From positions 1-20,218 of the forward strand of contig JAPUHH010000083.1 of NCBI GenBank assembly GCA_027297825.1: a stretch of DNA of 20,218 nt, written 5' to 3'. This DNA is from Gammaproteobacteria bacterium (GTDB lineage: Bacteria > Pseudomonadota > Gammaproteobacteria > UBA4575). The notes under the pieces were generated by a model. That model was not told the origin of the DNA and searched no databases. It worked only from the letters and a program-made list of their open reading frames with translations. The stretch's first letter is position 1. Each line of letters starts with the position of its first letter. Below are positions 1 through 7,025 of the stretch, in pieces. The translations under genes and the position numbers were made by a program.

Positions 1-618
1 GCACTACGTATACGCAATCATTCCAACCAAAGGCTTGGATTGGTGATCGCAGTAGACGGTCGAAATATCATTTCAGGCAACCAATCACACTTAAAATATC
101 ATGAGAACATGTATATTTTAGACCCTTATCAAACACAGACCTACTCTGGTTGGCGTACGAGCAACAAAGATATTCACCGTTTTTATTTTACCGATCTAGA
201 TAATTCATACGCACACGCATTCGGTGATGACAGCGCCATGGGGGTCATTACCGTAGCAGTATTTGAGGAGAATATAACCAAACCAAGTCTGTATGATAAA
301 AAAGAAAGTCTAAAATCTAAAGCTCCATCTGCTGCTAATCGTTCATTTGAAAGCGATTCTGCAACAGCAGATCACGTTGAAAGTGAAGCTGGTACAGGTT
401 TTGGTAAACATGCGAACTCACATTCTTATCGCGTATACTTTAATCCAAAGCGTGCCGCGCAAGCTAAATACTTTTATAAATATGAATGGCGCGAAGTATT
501 ATGCAAAAAACAGATCATCCATTGTAGCCATTACAAAAACAAGGGTAGCAATCGATTCTGGCCACATGATGAGGTAGAAGTCGGTTACGCGCCCTACCCG
601 CCAAATTGCCGAGGGTAA
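1..618 (+). CDS. Conserved hypothetical protein, 5' end outside the window
   Basis: The reading frame is open from base 1, so the gene begins upstream and the TTG at 40 is only an internal codon. The visible 205 residues include the stretch RLGLVIAVDGRNIISG, then MYILDPYQTQTYSGWRT, RFYFTDLDNSYA and SAMGVITVAVFEE. A Ser/Ala/Glu-rich linker follows (about residues 105-140), and the C-terminal segment contains YFYKYEWREVLC and ends in APYPPNCRG. From memory this combination resembles an unnamed conserved gammaproteobacterial family, but I cannot name a domain or function. The linker separates two conserved blocks, which suggests two small domains. The gene converges on the gshA/DUF4124 unit and ends just before a strong hairpin at 647-672. 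The 5' end, including any signal peptide, cannot be seen. Confidence is high that it is a real gene and low on function. Confidence 0.8.
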   Translation, partial: ALRIRNHSNQRLGLVIAVDGRNIISGNQSHLKYHENMYILDPYQTQTYSGWRTSNKDIHRFYFTDLDNSYAHAFGDDSAMGVITVAVFEENITKPSLYDKKESLKSKAPSAANRSFESDSATADHVESEAGTGFGKHANSHSYRVYFNPKRAAQAKYFYKYEWREVLCKKQIIHCSHYKNKGSNRFWPHDEVEVGYAPYPPNCRG

Positions 619-646
619 AAATTAATTATTAGCTCGCTTAGAAACT

Positions 647-672
647 CAGCTGTAGCTTGTTAGCTACAGCTG
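647..672. terminator. Bidirectional hairpin between convergent genes
   Basis: An 11-bp perfect inverted repeat (CAGCTGTAGCT / AGCTACAGCTG) has a 4-base loop (TGTT). On the plus strand it is followed by a T-rich run (674-689), as expected for a rho-independent terminator of the gene ending at 618. The minus-strand side has a weaker T tract. The stop codon of the broken DUF4124 frame (660-662) lies inside the hairpin. Confidence 0.7.
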
Positions 673-925
673 GATTTTATTTCTTTTCGTAGCTCTTGCT
701 TGTGTAAGTCAATATCAAAATCAGAAACAAATTGCCGCTCTCCCGACCTCTCGTTAAGCACATACCAACGCACATTTTCTTCTATATAGCCTTTCAACTG
801 ATTTTGTAGTGATGCGCAGTATTTCTTTTTTTAGCTTGCTGTTGTTCTAATTCAACACGCTTTTCTTTTCGTTCTAGGCGTTCAGAGGCCAAATAACTAA
901 GGTATTTCTTTTGTTCCATCAAACG
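660..925 (-). pseudogene. Detached C-terminal remnant of the DUF4124 protein
   Basis: Directly downstream of the TAG at 926-928 the same frame continues as RLMEQKKYLSYLASERLERK and on through a charged coiled-coil-like segment into a run of seven A (826-832, minus-strand sense). There it shifts, and the original frame stops at 794. Reading one base back continues as KKKKYCASLQNQLKGYIEEN, then WYVLNERSGERQFVSDFD and a Cys near the end, stopping at 660. A basic coiled coil, a Cys and a Y-x-L-N/D-x-x-G-E-R-x-[FY] motif is what I recall for the C-terminal part of DUF4124 proteins. With one codon read through and one base restored, the whole gene would encode about 157 residues, a usual size for the family. 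I infer a decayed gene; a sequencing error in the A run is possible but would not explain the amber codon. Confidence 0.6.
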
Positions 926-1132
926 CTATTCTACACCATATTCAGATTCTCCAAGGCTGGCTGCACCAGTTGTGACATTTAAATTTACTGCAGAAGAATC
1001 CATTTTACGGTCGCTGTAGTGAACTTTGCCATTCGCATCAGTCCATTTAAAGACTTCAGTGTTAGCAACTCCGATTAAAACAACCACGCCTACAAGCGCT
1101 ACATAAGTGATACATTTTCCAACTCTACTCAT
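926..1132 (-). CDS. DUF4124-domain exported protein, N-terminal fragment
   Basis: The 68-residue product begins with a hydrophobic segment (residues about 8-25) that looks like a signal peptide or anchor. It then has EVFKWTDANGKVHYSDRK, the hallmark of the DUF4124 domain of gammaproteobacterial envelope proteins of unknown role. The start ATG overlaps the gshA stop as ATGA, so the two are probably translated together. The frame stops at a TAG after residue 68, yet the same frame continues beyond it (see the adjacent remnant). This short product is therefore probably the front of a longer gene. It may still make a small exported peptide, since the DUF4124 core is complete. Confidence 0.65.
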   Translation of the reverse strand: MSRVGKCITYVALVGVVVLIGVANTEVFKWTDANGKVHYSDRKMDSSAVNLNVTTGAASLGESEYGVE

Positions 1133-2730
1133 GCTACTTCTGTCCGTTTAGATAGCGTTCGAGAGAAGTAATCATCCAGAAATTGATCGAATGATATTGT
1201 ATCAGACACCTCAATTTGTCTTTGTTTTTTAACCGATTGCCGAACCGCATGAGTGAAATACTTCACATCATCATCACTTAACACACTACTGCACAACTGA
1301 TTTTGGTGCATTTTAGAGTAGCGACTAGAAAATTCGAAAAATCCTTCTTTATTAGCATGCATCTCATCTAACATTCTTGCGGATGGTGTCAAAGAACTAT
1401 TATCAATTGCCGCAACTTGCTGCTGCAGTGCTGCACTATAACCATGCGTATTCTTCTGCTCGTCTAACATTATACAAATCGGTTGCATCGCATGCAGAAG
1501 TTCTGCGCCCCATTCTTGAATTGAAATTTTTGTACCGGCTCGTGCTAGCCTAATTGCTGGATCACGGCCCTGGTGTGCGGCTTTATTTTCATTTCCATCG
1601 ACAGCTTGCCGCTCTGCAGCATCTATAATTGGACTTTCCTGCAAAAGACAAAAAATCATAAAAGCTTCTAAAAAATAAAGTTGCGTAGCGCTAATACCCA
1701 GCGGATCAAATAAATTTAAATCCAAAGACCTAAGCTCAATATATTGAACACCTCGCTGACTAAGTGCATGTGAGGGTTTTTCATTATTAACTAAAGGCTG
1801 CTTGGGTCGAACCGTACTATAGTATTCATTTTCAATTTGCAGAATATTGGCATTTAGCTGACGATATTCACCTGAAACCTTTACCCCAATTTTTTCATAT
1901 TCACCACAAGGTTTTTCTATAGCCTGCGTTAAACATCTAACATAATGGTCTATGCTGTCATAACAGGCCTTAACACCACTTTCGCTTTCTTTTTTATTAG
2001 TGTAGCCAACATCCCCCATGCGTAATGTTGTTGCGTAAGGTAGATAATAAGTTGTGTCATCAAATTTTTCTAAGCTGCCAGAGTGTCCTTTTAAAAACGA
2101 TTTGCAAATTGCTGGAGAAGCGCCAAAAAGATAATAGATTAACCACCCATAGCGTTGGAGATTTCTGATTAATCCGAAGTATTGATCTGAAGTAAAATCT
2201 TGTAGTGGTGCACCTTGATTTAGAAACTCACGATAATACGCCCAAAAAGAATCATGCACCGAATAATTGAAATGAACCCCTGCAATAACTTGCATCATCT
2301 TGCCATAGCGATAACCTAAACCTCGACGATAAACCGTCTTCATCATGCCTAAATTTGAGTTACCGTATTGAGCGATAGGAATGCTTGCTTCGCCAGCCAC
2401 AACGCAAGGCATACTCGCATTCCACAACAACTCATCATCTTCTAATCGCGTGTAGACAAATTGATGAATTTTTTTCAAAAATTCAAGCGTAGCGGATACA
2501 CCTTGCAGTGGTGGTGTAATTAATTCCAATAAAGCTTCAGAATAGTCGGTAGTGATGTATGGGTTTGTGAGAGCAGAGCCCAATCTAGCCGGATGTGGGT
2601 TTTGTGAGATTTCCCCACCGCGATCAACCCGTAGAGACTCTTTTTCTAAGCCTATATTCCCACCCGCTAACAAATGCTGTTGTTTATCTTTGATAATACC
2701 GGTTAGATTATTTTGCAGTTGCTGGTACAT
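1129..2730 (-). CDS. gshA: Glutamate--cysteine ligase (gamma-glutamylcysteine synthetase)
   Basis: This enzyme joins L-glutamate and L-cysteine with ATP, the first and rate-limiting step of glutathione synthesis in the cytoplasm. The 533-residue protein matches the proteobacterial type 1 family in length (E. coli about 518). Visible motifs are GGNIGLEKESLRV near residues 23-35, TTDYSEALLELITPP around 60-74, and QYIELRSLDLNLFDPLGI in the middle, which is characteristic of the active-site region. The ATG start at 2730 gives the usual N-terminal length; no good Shine-Dalgarno sequence precedes it. Its stop overlaps the DUF4124 start. It diverges from bpt across a 100-130 base AT-rich gap that must hold both promoters. 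The partner gshB is not in the window. Confidence 0.95.
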   Translation of the reverse strand: MYQQLQNNLTGIIKDKQQHLLAGGNIGLEKESLRVDRGGEISQNPHPARLGSALTNPYITTDYSEALLELITPPLQGVSATLEFLKKIHQFVYTRLEDDELLWNASMPCVVAGEASIPIAQYGNSNLGMMKTVYRRGLGYRYGKMMQVIAGVHFNYSVHDSFWAYYREFLNQGAPLQDFTSDQYFGLIRNLQRYGWLIYYLFGASPAICKSFLKGHSGSLEKFDDTTYYLPYATTLRMGDVGYTNKKESESGVKACYDSIDHYVRCLTQAIEKPCGEYEKIGVKVSGEYRQLNANILQIENEYYSTVRPKQPLVNNEKPSHALSQRGVQYIELRSLDLNLFDPLGISATQLYFLEAFMIFCLLQESPIIDAAERQAVDGNENKAAHQGRDPAIRLARAGTKISIQEWGAELLHAMQPICIMLDEQKNTHGYSAALQQQVAAIDNSSLTPSARMLDEMHANKEGFFEFSSRYSKMHQNQLCSSVLSDDDVKYFTHAVRQSVKKQRQIEVSDTISFDQFLDDYFSRTLSKRTEVA

Positions 2731-2861
2731 TATTAAGGGATATTAATTATTTTTTATTTTGAGTTGGCCACAAATAAATGAATAAAATAATCCATTTATT
2801 ATTCAGTACATTTTACACATTTTGTTCTACTATGTTGTTTCGATAAGTGCATCATGTAGGC

Positions 2862-3584
2862 ATGAATAAAATGGATTTCTATCAAACACCCGTTCATCCA
2901 TGCGGTTATTTACCTGATCGCTATAGCATTAATATCTTCGCCGACCCCAACACACAACTTTCAACAGCTACTTATAGCTGGCTAATCGACCATGGATTTC
3001 GTCGCAATGGTGCTCATCTGTACCGTCCGCAATGCCCTAATTGCAGCGCCTGTGTGCCCACCCGCGTACCAGTAAGCGAATTCAAGGCCACCCGTTCTCA
3101 GCAACGTAATTTACGTTCAAATCAAGACTTATTTGTGCAACCAAAACCTAAGGGGTTTTCTCAAGAATATTTCGATCTATACAAACATTATTTGCATACT
3201 CGCCACAGCGATAGCCCTATGGAACAATCTAATATTGACGATTATCGAGAATTTATTCTTGGCACTTGGTCAGATACTGAATTTTTGGAGTTTCGTTTAG
3301 GTAAAAAATTAATTTCTGTTGCTGTATTCGATGTATTGCCGCAAGGCTTATCCGCTGTATATAGCTTTTATGACTTAGAGTATATGAAACGTGGCCTTGG
3401 AACACTTGCGATACTCAAACTCATTGAAGAGACAAGAAAAAGGAAGCTGCCCTACATATATCTAGGCTATTGGATTAAAGAAAGTAAAAAAATGAATTAC
3501 AAAACTAATTTTAAACCAATAGAGGGTTACAAAAATAAAATCTGGCAACCACTACAAGCTCATGGTTTTATCTCGTTACGCTAA
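2862..3584 (+). CDS. bpt: Aspartate/glutamate leucyltransferase (bacterial R-transferase family)
   Basis: Bpt transfers leucine from Leu-tRNA to proteins bearing N-terminal Asp or Glu, marking them for ClpS/ClpAP degradation (N-degron pathway). The sequence shows HPCGYLPDRYS near the start, then LYRPQCPNCSACVPTRVPVS with the conserved CxxC, and a C-terminal GNAT-like half with VYSFYDLEYMKRGLGT and YIYLGYWIKESKKMNYK. At about 240 residues it has the family's normal length. I chose the ATG at 2862; a GTG at 2847 is in frame and would add five residues, and an ATG at 2871 is also possible because an AGG lies ten bases before it. The 3' end overlaps the end of convergent ampD by nine bases. In many relatives bpt lies beside aat or infA, which is not the case here. 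Confidence 0.9.
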   Translation: MNKMDFYQTPVHPCGYLPDRYSINIFADPNTQLSTATYSWLIDHGFRRNGAHLYRPQCPNCSACVPTRVPVSEFKATRSQQRNLRSNQDLFVQPKPKGFSQEYFDLYKHYLHTRHSDSPMEQSNIDDYREFILGTWSDTEFLEFRLGKKLISVAVFDVLPQGLSAVYSFYDLEYMKRGLGTLAILKLIEETRKRKLPYIYLGYWIKESKKMNYKTNFKPIEGYKNKIWQPLQAHGFISLR

Positions 3585-4124
3585 TTCATTGAACAATCGT
3601 TGCCATTCAAAAGAAGGGCCCGGATCTGTTTTACGCTGCGGTGCAATATCCGAATGTCCGACAATTCTTTGTTTACTTAAGGAGGGGTAAGCGATACGCA
3701 ATACATCTACTAATGTAGCGAGCACTGCGTACTGAACCTCTTCATAAGGCAATTCATCTGTGCCTTCTAACTCTATGCCGATTGAAAAGTCATTGCAGTT
3801 GCTATTTCCTTGATAGCCTGAAATTCCAGCATGCCAGGCACGGCAATTAAATGGCACAAATTGCACCACACTCCCATCACGGCACACCAACGCATGTGCA
3901 GATACTTTTTGTTCAGCGATGGATGCAAAATAGGGATGTGCATTTGAATCAAGCTGATTGGTAAATAACTGTTCTATATAAGGCCCACCAAATTCATTCG
4001 GTGGCAGGCTTATGTTATGAATCACGATAAGCGAAGGAATACATCCATCAGGCCTATGATCCGTGTTTGGCGACGGCACATAACGCACACCTACTATAAG
4101 ATGGCTCGAAGGATCAACACGCAT
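3576..4124 (-). CDS. ampD: 1,6-anhydro-N-acetylmuramyl-L-alanine amidase AmpD
   Basis: AmpD is a cytoplasmic zinc amidase that cuts the lactyl-amide bond of anhydromuropeptides during peptidoglycan recycling, and in many gammaproteobacteria its loss induces AmpC beta-lactamase. The 182-residue protein has the amidase_2 (N-acetylmuramoyl-L-alanine amidase) fold signals. The zinc ligands appear as H36 (VIHNIS), H157 and D167 (GHSDIAPQRKTDPG), with E118 (GIELEG) and K165 as probable catalytic residues. The segment RAWHAGISGYQG is typical of the family. Length matches E. coli AmpD (183). The gene follows groEL on the same strand but is separated from it by a terminator, so it should have its own promoter in 4125-4225. 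No clear Shine-Dalgarno sequence precedes the ATG. No ampE or ampC is nearby. Confidence 0.94.
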   Translation of the reverse strand: MRVDPSSHLIVGVRYVPSPNTDHRPDGCIPSLIVIHNISLPPNEFGGPYIEQLFTNQLDSNAHPYFASIAEQKVSAHALVCRDGSVVQFVPFNCRAWHAGISGYQGNSNCNDFSIGIELEGTDELPYEEVQYAVLATLVDVLRIAYPSLSKQRIVGHSDIAPQRKTDPGPSFEWQRLFNELA

Positions 4125-4227
4125 GAATAGTGTGCATGCAAATTAAATTATTAATCATGCAAGTGAGCGTATCATTTCCCGTAAAATCATTAAAATAATT
4201 TCAAACATATAAATTTATAAACATAAA

Positions 4228-4252
4228 AAAGGCCCCGCATTGCGAGGCCTTT
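4228..4252 (-). terminator. Rho-independent terminator of groESL
   Basis: In the minus-strand transcript, an 11-bp stem (AAAGGCCTCGC / GCGGGGCCTTT, with one U-G pair) closes a 3-base loop and is followed by a run of U. It starts about 30 bases after the groEL stop and separates groESL from ampD. Confidence 0.85.
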
Positions 4253-4279
4253 AATAGTACGAACATTAGTCCGATATAA

Positions 4280-5935
4280 TTACATCATACCGCCCATGCC
4301 GCCGCCCATGCCGCCGCCCATGTCGCCCATATCTGGGCCATGTGCATGGTCGTCCTTTTGCGGCTTATCCGCTATCATTGCTTGGGTCGTAATCATTAAG
4401 CCTGCTATGGAAGCCGCATTTTGCAGTGCGGTACGTACAACCTTAGTAGGATCTAGAATACCCATTTCCATCATATCGCCATATTCTCCACTCTGTGCAT
4501 TGAAACCGTAGTTGCCTTTGCCTTCATCAACCTTGGCAAGAATTACTGAAGCTTCATCGCCCGCATTGGTCATGATTTGGCGTAATGGTTCTTCCATTGC
4601 ACGACGTGCAATGGCTATTCCCCTATCTTGCTCGTGATTGTCGCCTTTGAGTTTATCAAGCGCTTTACGTGCTCGTAACAACGCAACACCGCCGCCTGGA
4701 ACAACACCTTCTTCAACCGCTGCTCGGGTAGCATGCAAAGCATCTTCTACGCGTGCTTTCTTTTCTTTCATTTCAACTTCTGTAGATGCGCCCACTTTAA
4801 TTACTGCAACACCGCCTGCGAGTTTTGCCATGCGCTCTTGCAATTTTTCTTTATCGTAGTCCGAGGTAGCTTCTTCAATCTGAGCTTTAATTTGATCCAC
4901 ACGTGCTTTGATATCACTGGCTTGGCCAGCGCCATCTATAATGATGGAATTTTCCTTAGAAACCGTAAGGCGTTTTGCGCTACCCATATCATCAAGACTT
5001 GCTTTTTCAAGTGATAGGCCGACTTCTTCAGAAATTACCGTACCACCAGTCAGCACTGCGATATCTTGCAACATGGCTTTGCGTCGATCACCAAAGCCAG
5101 GGGCCTTAGCTGCACAAACTTTTACAATGCCACGAATAGTATTTACCACCAAAGTTGCGAGTGCTTCTCCTTCTACATCTTCCGCAATAATCATTAGCGG
5201 TTTACCCGATTTTGCAACGCCTTCTAAGATAGGTAGCAAATCACGAATATTAGAGACCTTCTTGTCATACAGAAGAATGTACGGGTCTTCCAATTCAGTG
5301 GTCATGTTTTCTTGGTTATTTATAAAGTAAGGCGATAAGTAACCACGATCAAATTGCATTCCCTCTACAACTTCTAATTCGTTCTCTAAGGCCTGACCTT
5401 CTTCAACGGTAATCACACCTTCTTTACCTACTTTATCCATAGAATCGGCAATGATGTCACCGATAGATGTATCAGTATTTGCTGAGATGCTACCGACTTG
5501 CGCAATACTATTTCTGTCTGTGCAGGGTTCGGAAAGATCTTCTAAACTTTTTACAGCTGTAATTACGGCTTTATCAACACCTCGCTTGAGGTCCATAGGA
5601 TTCATTCCTGCTGCGACTGCCTTCATGCCTTCGAGAACAATCGACTGTGCTAACACAGTAGCTGTAGTGGTGCCATCACCAGCAACATCAGAAGTATGCG
5701 AAGCAACTTCCTTCAGCATTTGCACACCCATGTTTTCAAATTTGTCTTCTAACTCAAGTTCTTTTGCCACCGATACGCCATCTTTTGTGACAGTTGGCGC
5801 ACCAAATGATTTATCTAGTACAACATTACGCCCCTTAGGACCTAACGTTGCTTTTACTGCATTGGCCAGAATATTAACGCCTTGTACCATGCGTTGTCTG
5901 GCTTCATCACCAAAACATACTTCTTTTGCACTCAT
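4280..5935 (-). CDS. groEL: 60 kDa chaperonin GroEL
   Basis: GroEL forms the double seven-subunit ring that folds proteins with ATP under the GroES lid in the cytoplasm. The 551-residue product is collinear with the family: ATLGPKGRNVVLDKSFGAP and DGTTTATVLAQS in the equatorial ATP site, an apical domain with the FDRGYLSPYF region, and the C-terminal flexible tail of GGM repeats ending in GGMM. A strong Shine-Dalgarno sequence (AAGAGG, 5943-5948) lies seven bases before the ATG. It is the second gene of the groES-groEL operon, 40 bases after groES, under the CIRCE-bearing promoter at 6333-6386 and closed by the terminator at 4228-4252. Nothing looks altered; it appears to be a normal single bacterial copy. 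Confidence 0.98.
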   Translation of the reverse strand: MSAKEVCFGDEARQRMVQGVNILANAVKATLGPKGRNVVLDKSFGAPTVTKDGVSVAKELELEDKFENMGVQMLKEVASHTSDVAGDGTTTATVLAQSIVLEGMKAVAAGMNPMDLKRGVDKAVITAVKSLEDLSEPCTDRNSIAQVGSISANTDTSIGDIIADSMDKVGKEGVITVEEGQALENELEVVEGMQFDRGYLSPYFINNQENMTTELEDPYILLYDKKVSNIRDLLPILEGVAKSGKPLMIIAEDVEGEALATLVVNTIRGIVKVCAAKAPGFGDRRKAMLQDIAVLTGGTVISEEVGLSLEKASLDDMGSAKRLTVSKENSIIIDGAGQASDIKARVDQIKAQIEEATSDYDKEKLQERMAKLAGGVAVIKVGASTEVEMKEKKARVEDALHATRAAVEEGVVPGGGVALLRARKALDKLKGDNHEQDRGIAIARRAMEEPLRQIMTNAGDEASVILAKVDEGKGNYGFNAQSGEYGDMMEMGILDPTKVVRTALQNAASIAGLMITTQAMIADKPQKDDHAHGPDMGDMGGGMGGGMGGMM

Positions 5936-5975
5936 GATTATTCCTCTTAAATGCGTTATAACTTTACTTTAGATA

Positions 5976-6266
5976 CTAGCCTTCGATAACTGCCATGATG
6001 TCGTCTTCCCGCATCACCAATAGCTCATCTCCGTCTACTTTTACTTCGGTGCCTGAATACTTTCCAAATAGCACTTTGTCTCCGACGTTTAAATCCAGCG
6101 CACGAAGTTCGCCACTGTCAGTAACCTTGCCATTGCCCACAGCAATTACTTCGCCTTTAATAGGTTTTTCTGCAGCTGAATCGGGAATCACAATACCGCC
6201 TGGGCTGGTACTCTCTTCTTCCATACGCTTGACGACCACCCGGTCATGTAATGGACGTATCTTCAT
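5976..6266 (-). CDS. groES: 10 kDa co-chaperonin GroES
   Basis: GroES is the heptameric lid of the GroEL cage. The 96-residue protein starts MKIRPLHDRVVVKRMEEE, includes the mobile-loop region with SPGGIVIPD, and ends in the usual EDDIMAVIEG, all at family length. I chose the ATG at 6266 because a strong GGAGG (6275-6279) lies eight bases upstream. The frame could extend to a TTG at 6281, but that would put the ribosome-binding site inside the coding sequence, and the added residues do not match the family. It is transcribed first in the groESL operon, just after the CIRCE operator. Confidence 0.97.
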   Translation of the reverse strand: MKIRPLHDRVVVKRMEEESTSPGGIVIPDSAAEKPIKGEVIAVGNGKVTDSGELRALDLNVGDKVLFGKYSGTEVKVDGDELLVMREDDIMAVIEG

Positions 6267-6274
6267 CTTGATCG

Positions 6275-6279
6275 CCTCC
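6275..6279 (-). promoter_or_regulatory. Shine-Dalgarno site that fixes the groES start
   Basis: A perfect GGAGG in minus-strand sense lies eight bases before the ATG at 6266. It rules out the in-frame TTG at 6281 as the start. Few other genes in this window have so clear a site. Confidence 0.85.
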
Positions 6280-6332
6280 AAAATAGGGTTAAATTAATAA
6301 TTTTTAGTTGATTCGAGGGCGCATTTATTTTG

Positions 6333-6359
6333 TTAGCACTCTACCTCGGTGAGTGCTAA
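6333..6359 (-). promoter_or_regulatory. CIRCE operator (HrcA binding site) of groESL
   Basis: TTAGCACTC, nine bases, then GAGTGCTAA: a perfect match to the known CIRCE inverted repeat bound by the HrcA repressor. It sits directly after the -10 box of the promoter at 6359-6386 and about 65 bases before groES. HrcA should therefore repress groESL until heat shock. hrcA itself is not in this window. Confidence 0.95.
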
Positions 6360-6386
6360 TCATACGAATACATCTTTCTAAGTCAA
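6359..6386 (-). promoter_or_regulatory. Sigma-70-type promoter of groESL
   Basis: In minus-strand sense, TTGACT (6381-6386), a 16-base spacer and TATGAT (6359-6364) give a near-consensus housekeeping promoter. The -10 box overlaps the first base of CIRCE, so HrcA bound there would block transcription start. I see no sigma-32 -10 box (CCCCAT-like) at the expected spot. Confidence 0.75.
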
Positions 6387-6424
6387 GTGTTTTCTAGCCG
6401 GGTCTTTTCTTGACAGGAATTGAG

Positions 6425-6886
6425 CTAGTCATCTTCATAGCGATGAATAACTTTTCCATCATAGACATTGCCACCCTGGGGCTTGCTTCCAACATTATGC
6501 ATATTGAGGTTCGATATTGGATTATAGCGTGCGCTAATTAATCCAATGAGTGCCTTTCTTGAAAAGGGTATTAAACAAATAAACCCAATAAAATCAGTAA
6601 AAAAGCCAGGTGTAAGCAATAGCGCACCCCCCACTAACAGGGCCAGACCTTCCAATATTTCTGTAGCCGGCAAGCGCCCTTCACCCATCGCTTGATTAAA
6701 CCGTAGATAGGTCTGCATGCCTTGAGCCCGCAACAACGCCACACCAACAACTGCAGTTAGCACCACCAACCCCATAGTGGGTAGGATGCCAATAAGGCCG
6801 CCTACCTGTATTAACAAGTAGATTTCTATAATGGGCACAATTAAGAAAATTGTCACCAATATGGGAAATAATCTAACTCGAACCAC
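6425..6886 (-). CDS. fxsA: FxsA family membrane protein
   Basis: FxsA is a small inner-membrane protein; in E. coli, overproduction relieves F-plasmid exclusion of phage T7. Its normal role is unknown. The 153-residue product has hydrophobic segments at about residues 5-28 and 31-50, a further pair around 78-110 with the family signature ALLLTPGFFTDFIGFICLIP, and a polar C-terminal tail. The start is a GTG at 6886 without a clear Shine-Dalgarno sequence; no in-frame ATG offers an alternative near the N-terminus. Lying just upstream of groESL on the same strand is the known conserved arrangement in many gammaproteobacteria. It has a promoter candidate at 6904-6932, while groESL has its own promoter in the 40-100 bases after the fxsA stop. 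Confidence 0.9.
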   Translation of the reverse strand: MVRVRLFPILVTIFLIVPIIEIYLLIQVGGLIGILPTMGLVVLTAVVGVALLRAQGMQTYLRFNQAMGEGRLPATEILEGLALLVGGALLLTPGFFTDFIGFICLIPFSRKALIGLISARYNPISNLNMHNVGSKPQGGNVYDGKVIHRYEDD

Positions 6887-6903
6887 AGTTATGGCCAGGC
6901 TGT

Positions 6904-6932
6904 TTTATATTAGGCTGCATATATAATGACAA
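6904..6932 (-). promoter_or_regulatory. Candidate sigma-70 promoter of fxsA
   Basis: In minus-strand sense, TTGTCA (6927-6932), 17 bases, then TATAAA (6904-6909). Transcription would begin near 6897, only about ten bases before the GTG start, leaving almost no leader. The match is good but is by eye only, in an AT-rich gap. Confidence 0.45.
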
Positions 6933-7025
6933 TATGAGGACGCAATGCTTAATCTTCAATACCCAATGCAGCAGATGTCTGGTGAAGAGCCTGTTTTCTA
7001 AACCATAGCTTGAACTATTAAGCCC

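Noticed and set aside
40..618. A complete gene starting with TTG at 40
   Set aside because: The same frame is open to base 1 (reading ALRIRNHSNQRLG before it), and the conserved block spans the supposed start. The gene is a partial one.
2847..2861. GTG at 2847 as the bpt start
   Set aside because: It is possible, but it has no ribosome site and the ATG at 2862 gives the usual N-terminal length. It is kept as an alternative only.
4283..4330. G-rich repeat on the minus strand as a quadruplex or tandem repeat element
   Set aside because: It encodes the normal GGM tail of GroEL, and the longer loops (about nine bases) exceed the usual quadruplex rule.
5451..5972. A 173-codon plus-strand frame opposite groEL, and others at 4638-5330
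   Set aside because: They lie wholly antisense to a well-conserved groEL, show no known domain, and reflect its codon bias.
5976..6281. Longer groES starting at TTG 6281
   Set aside because: It would put the GGAGG site inside the coding sequence and add residues absent from the family.
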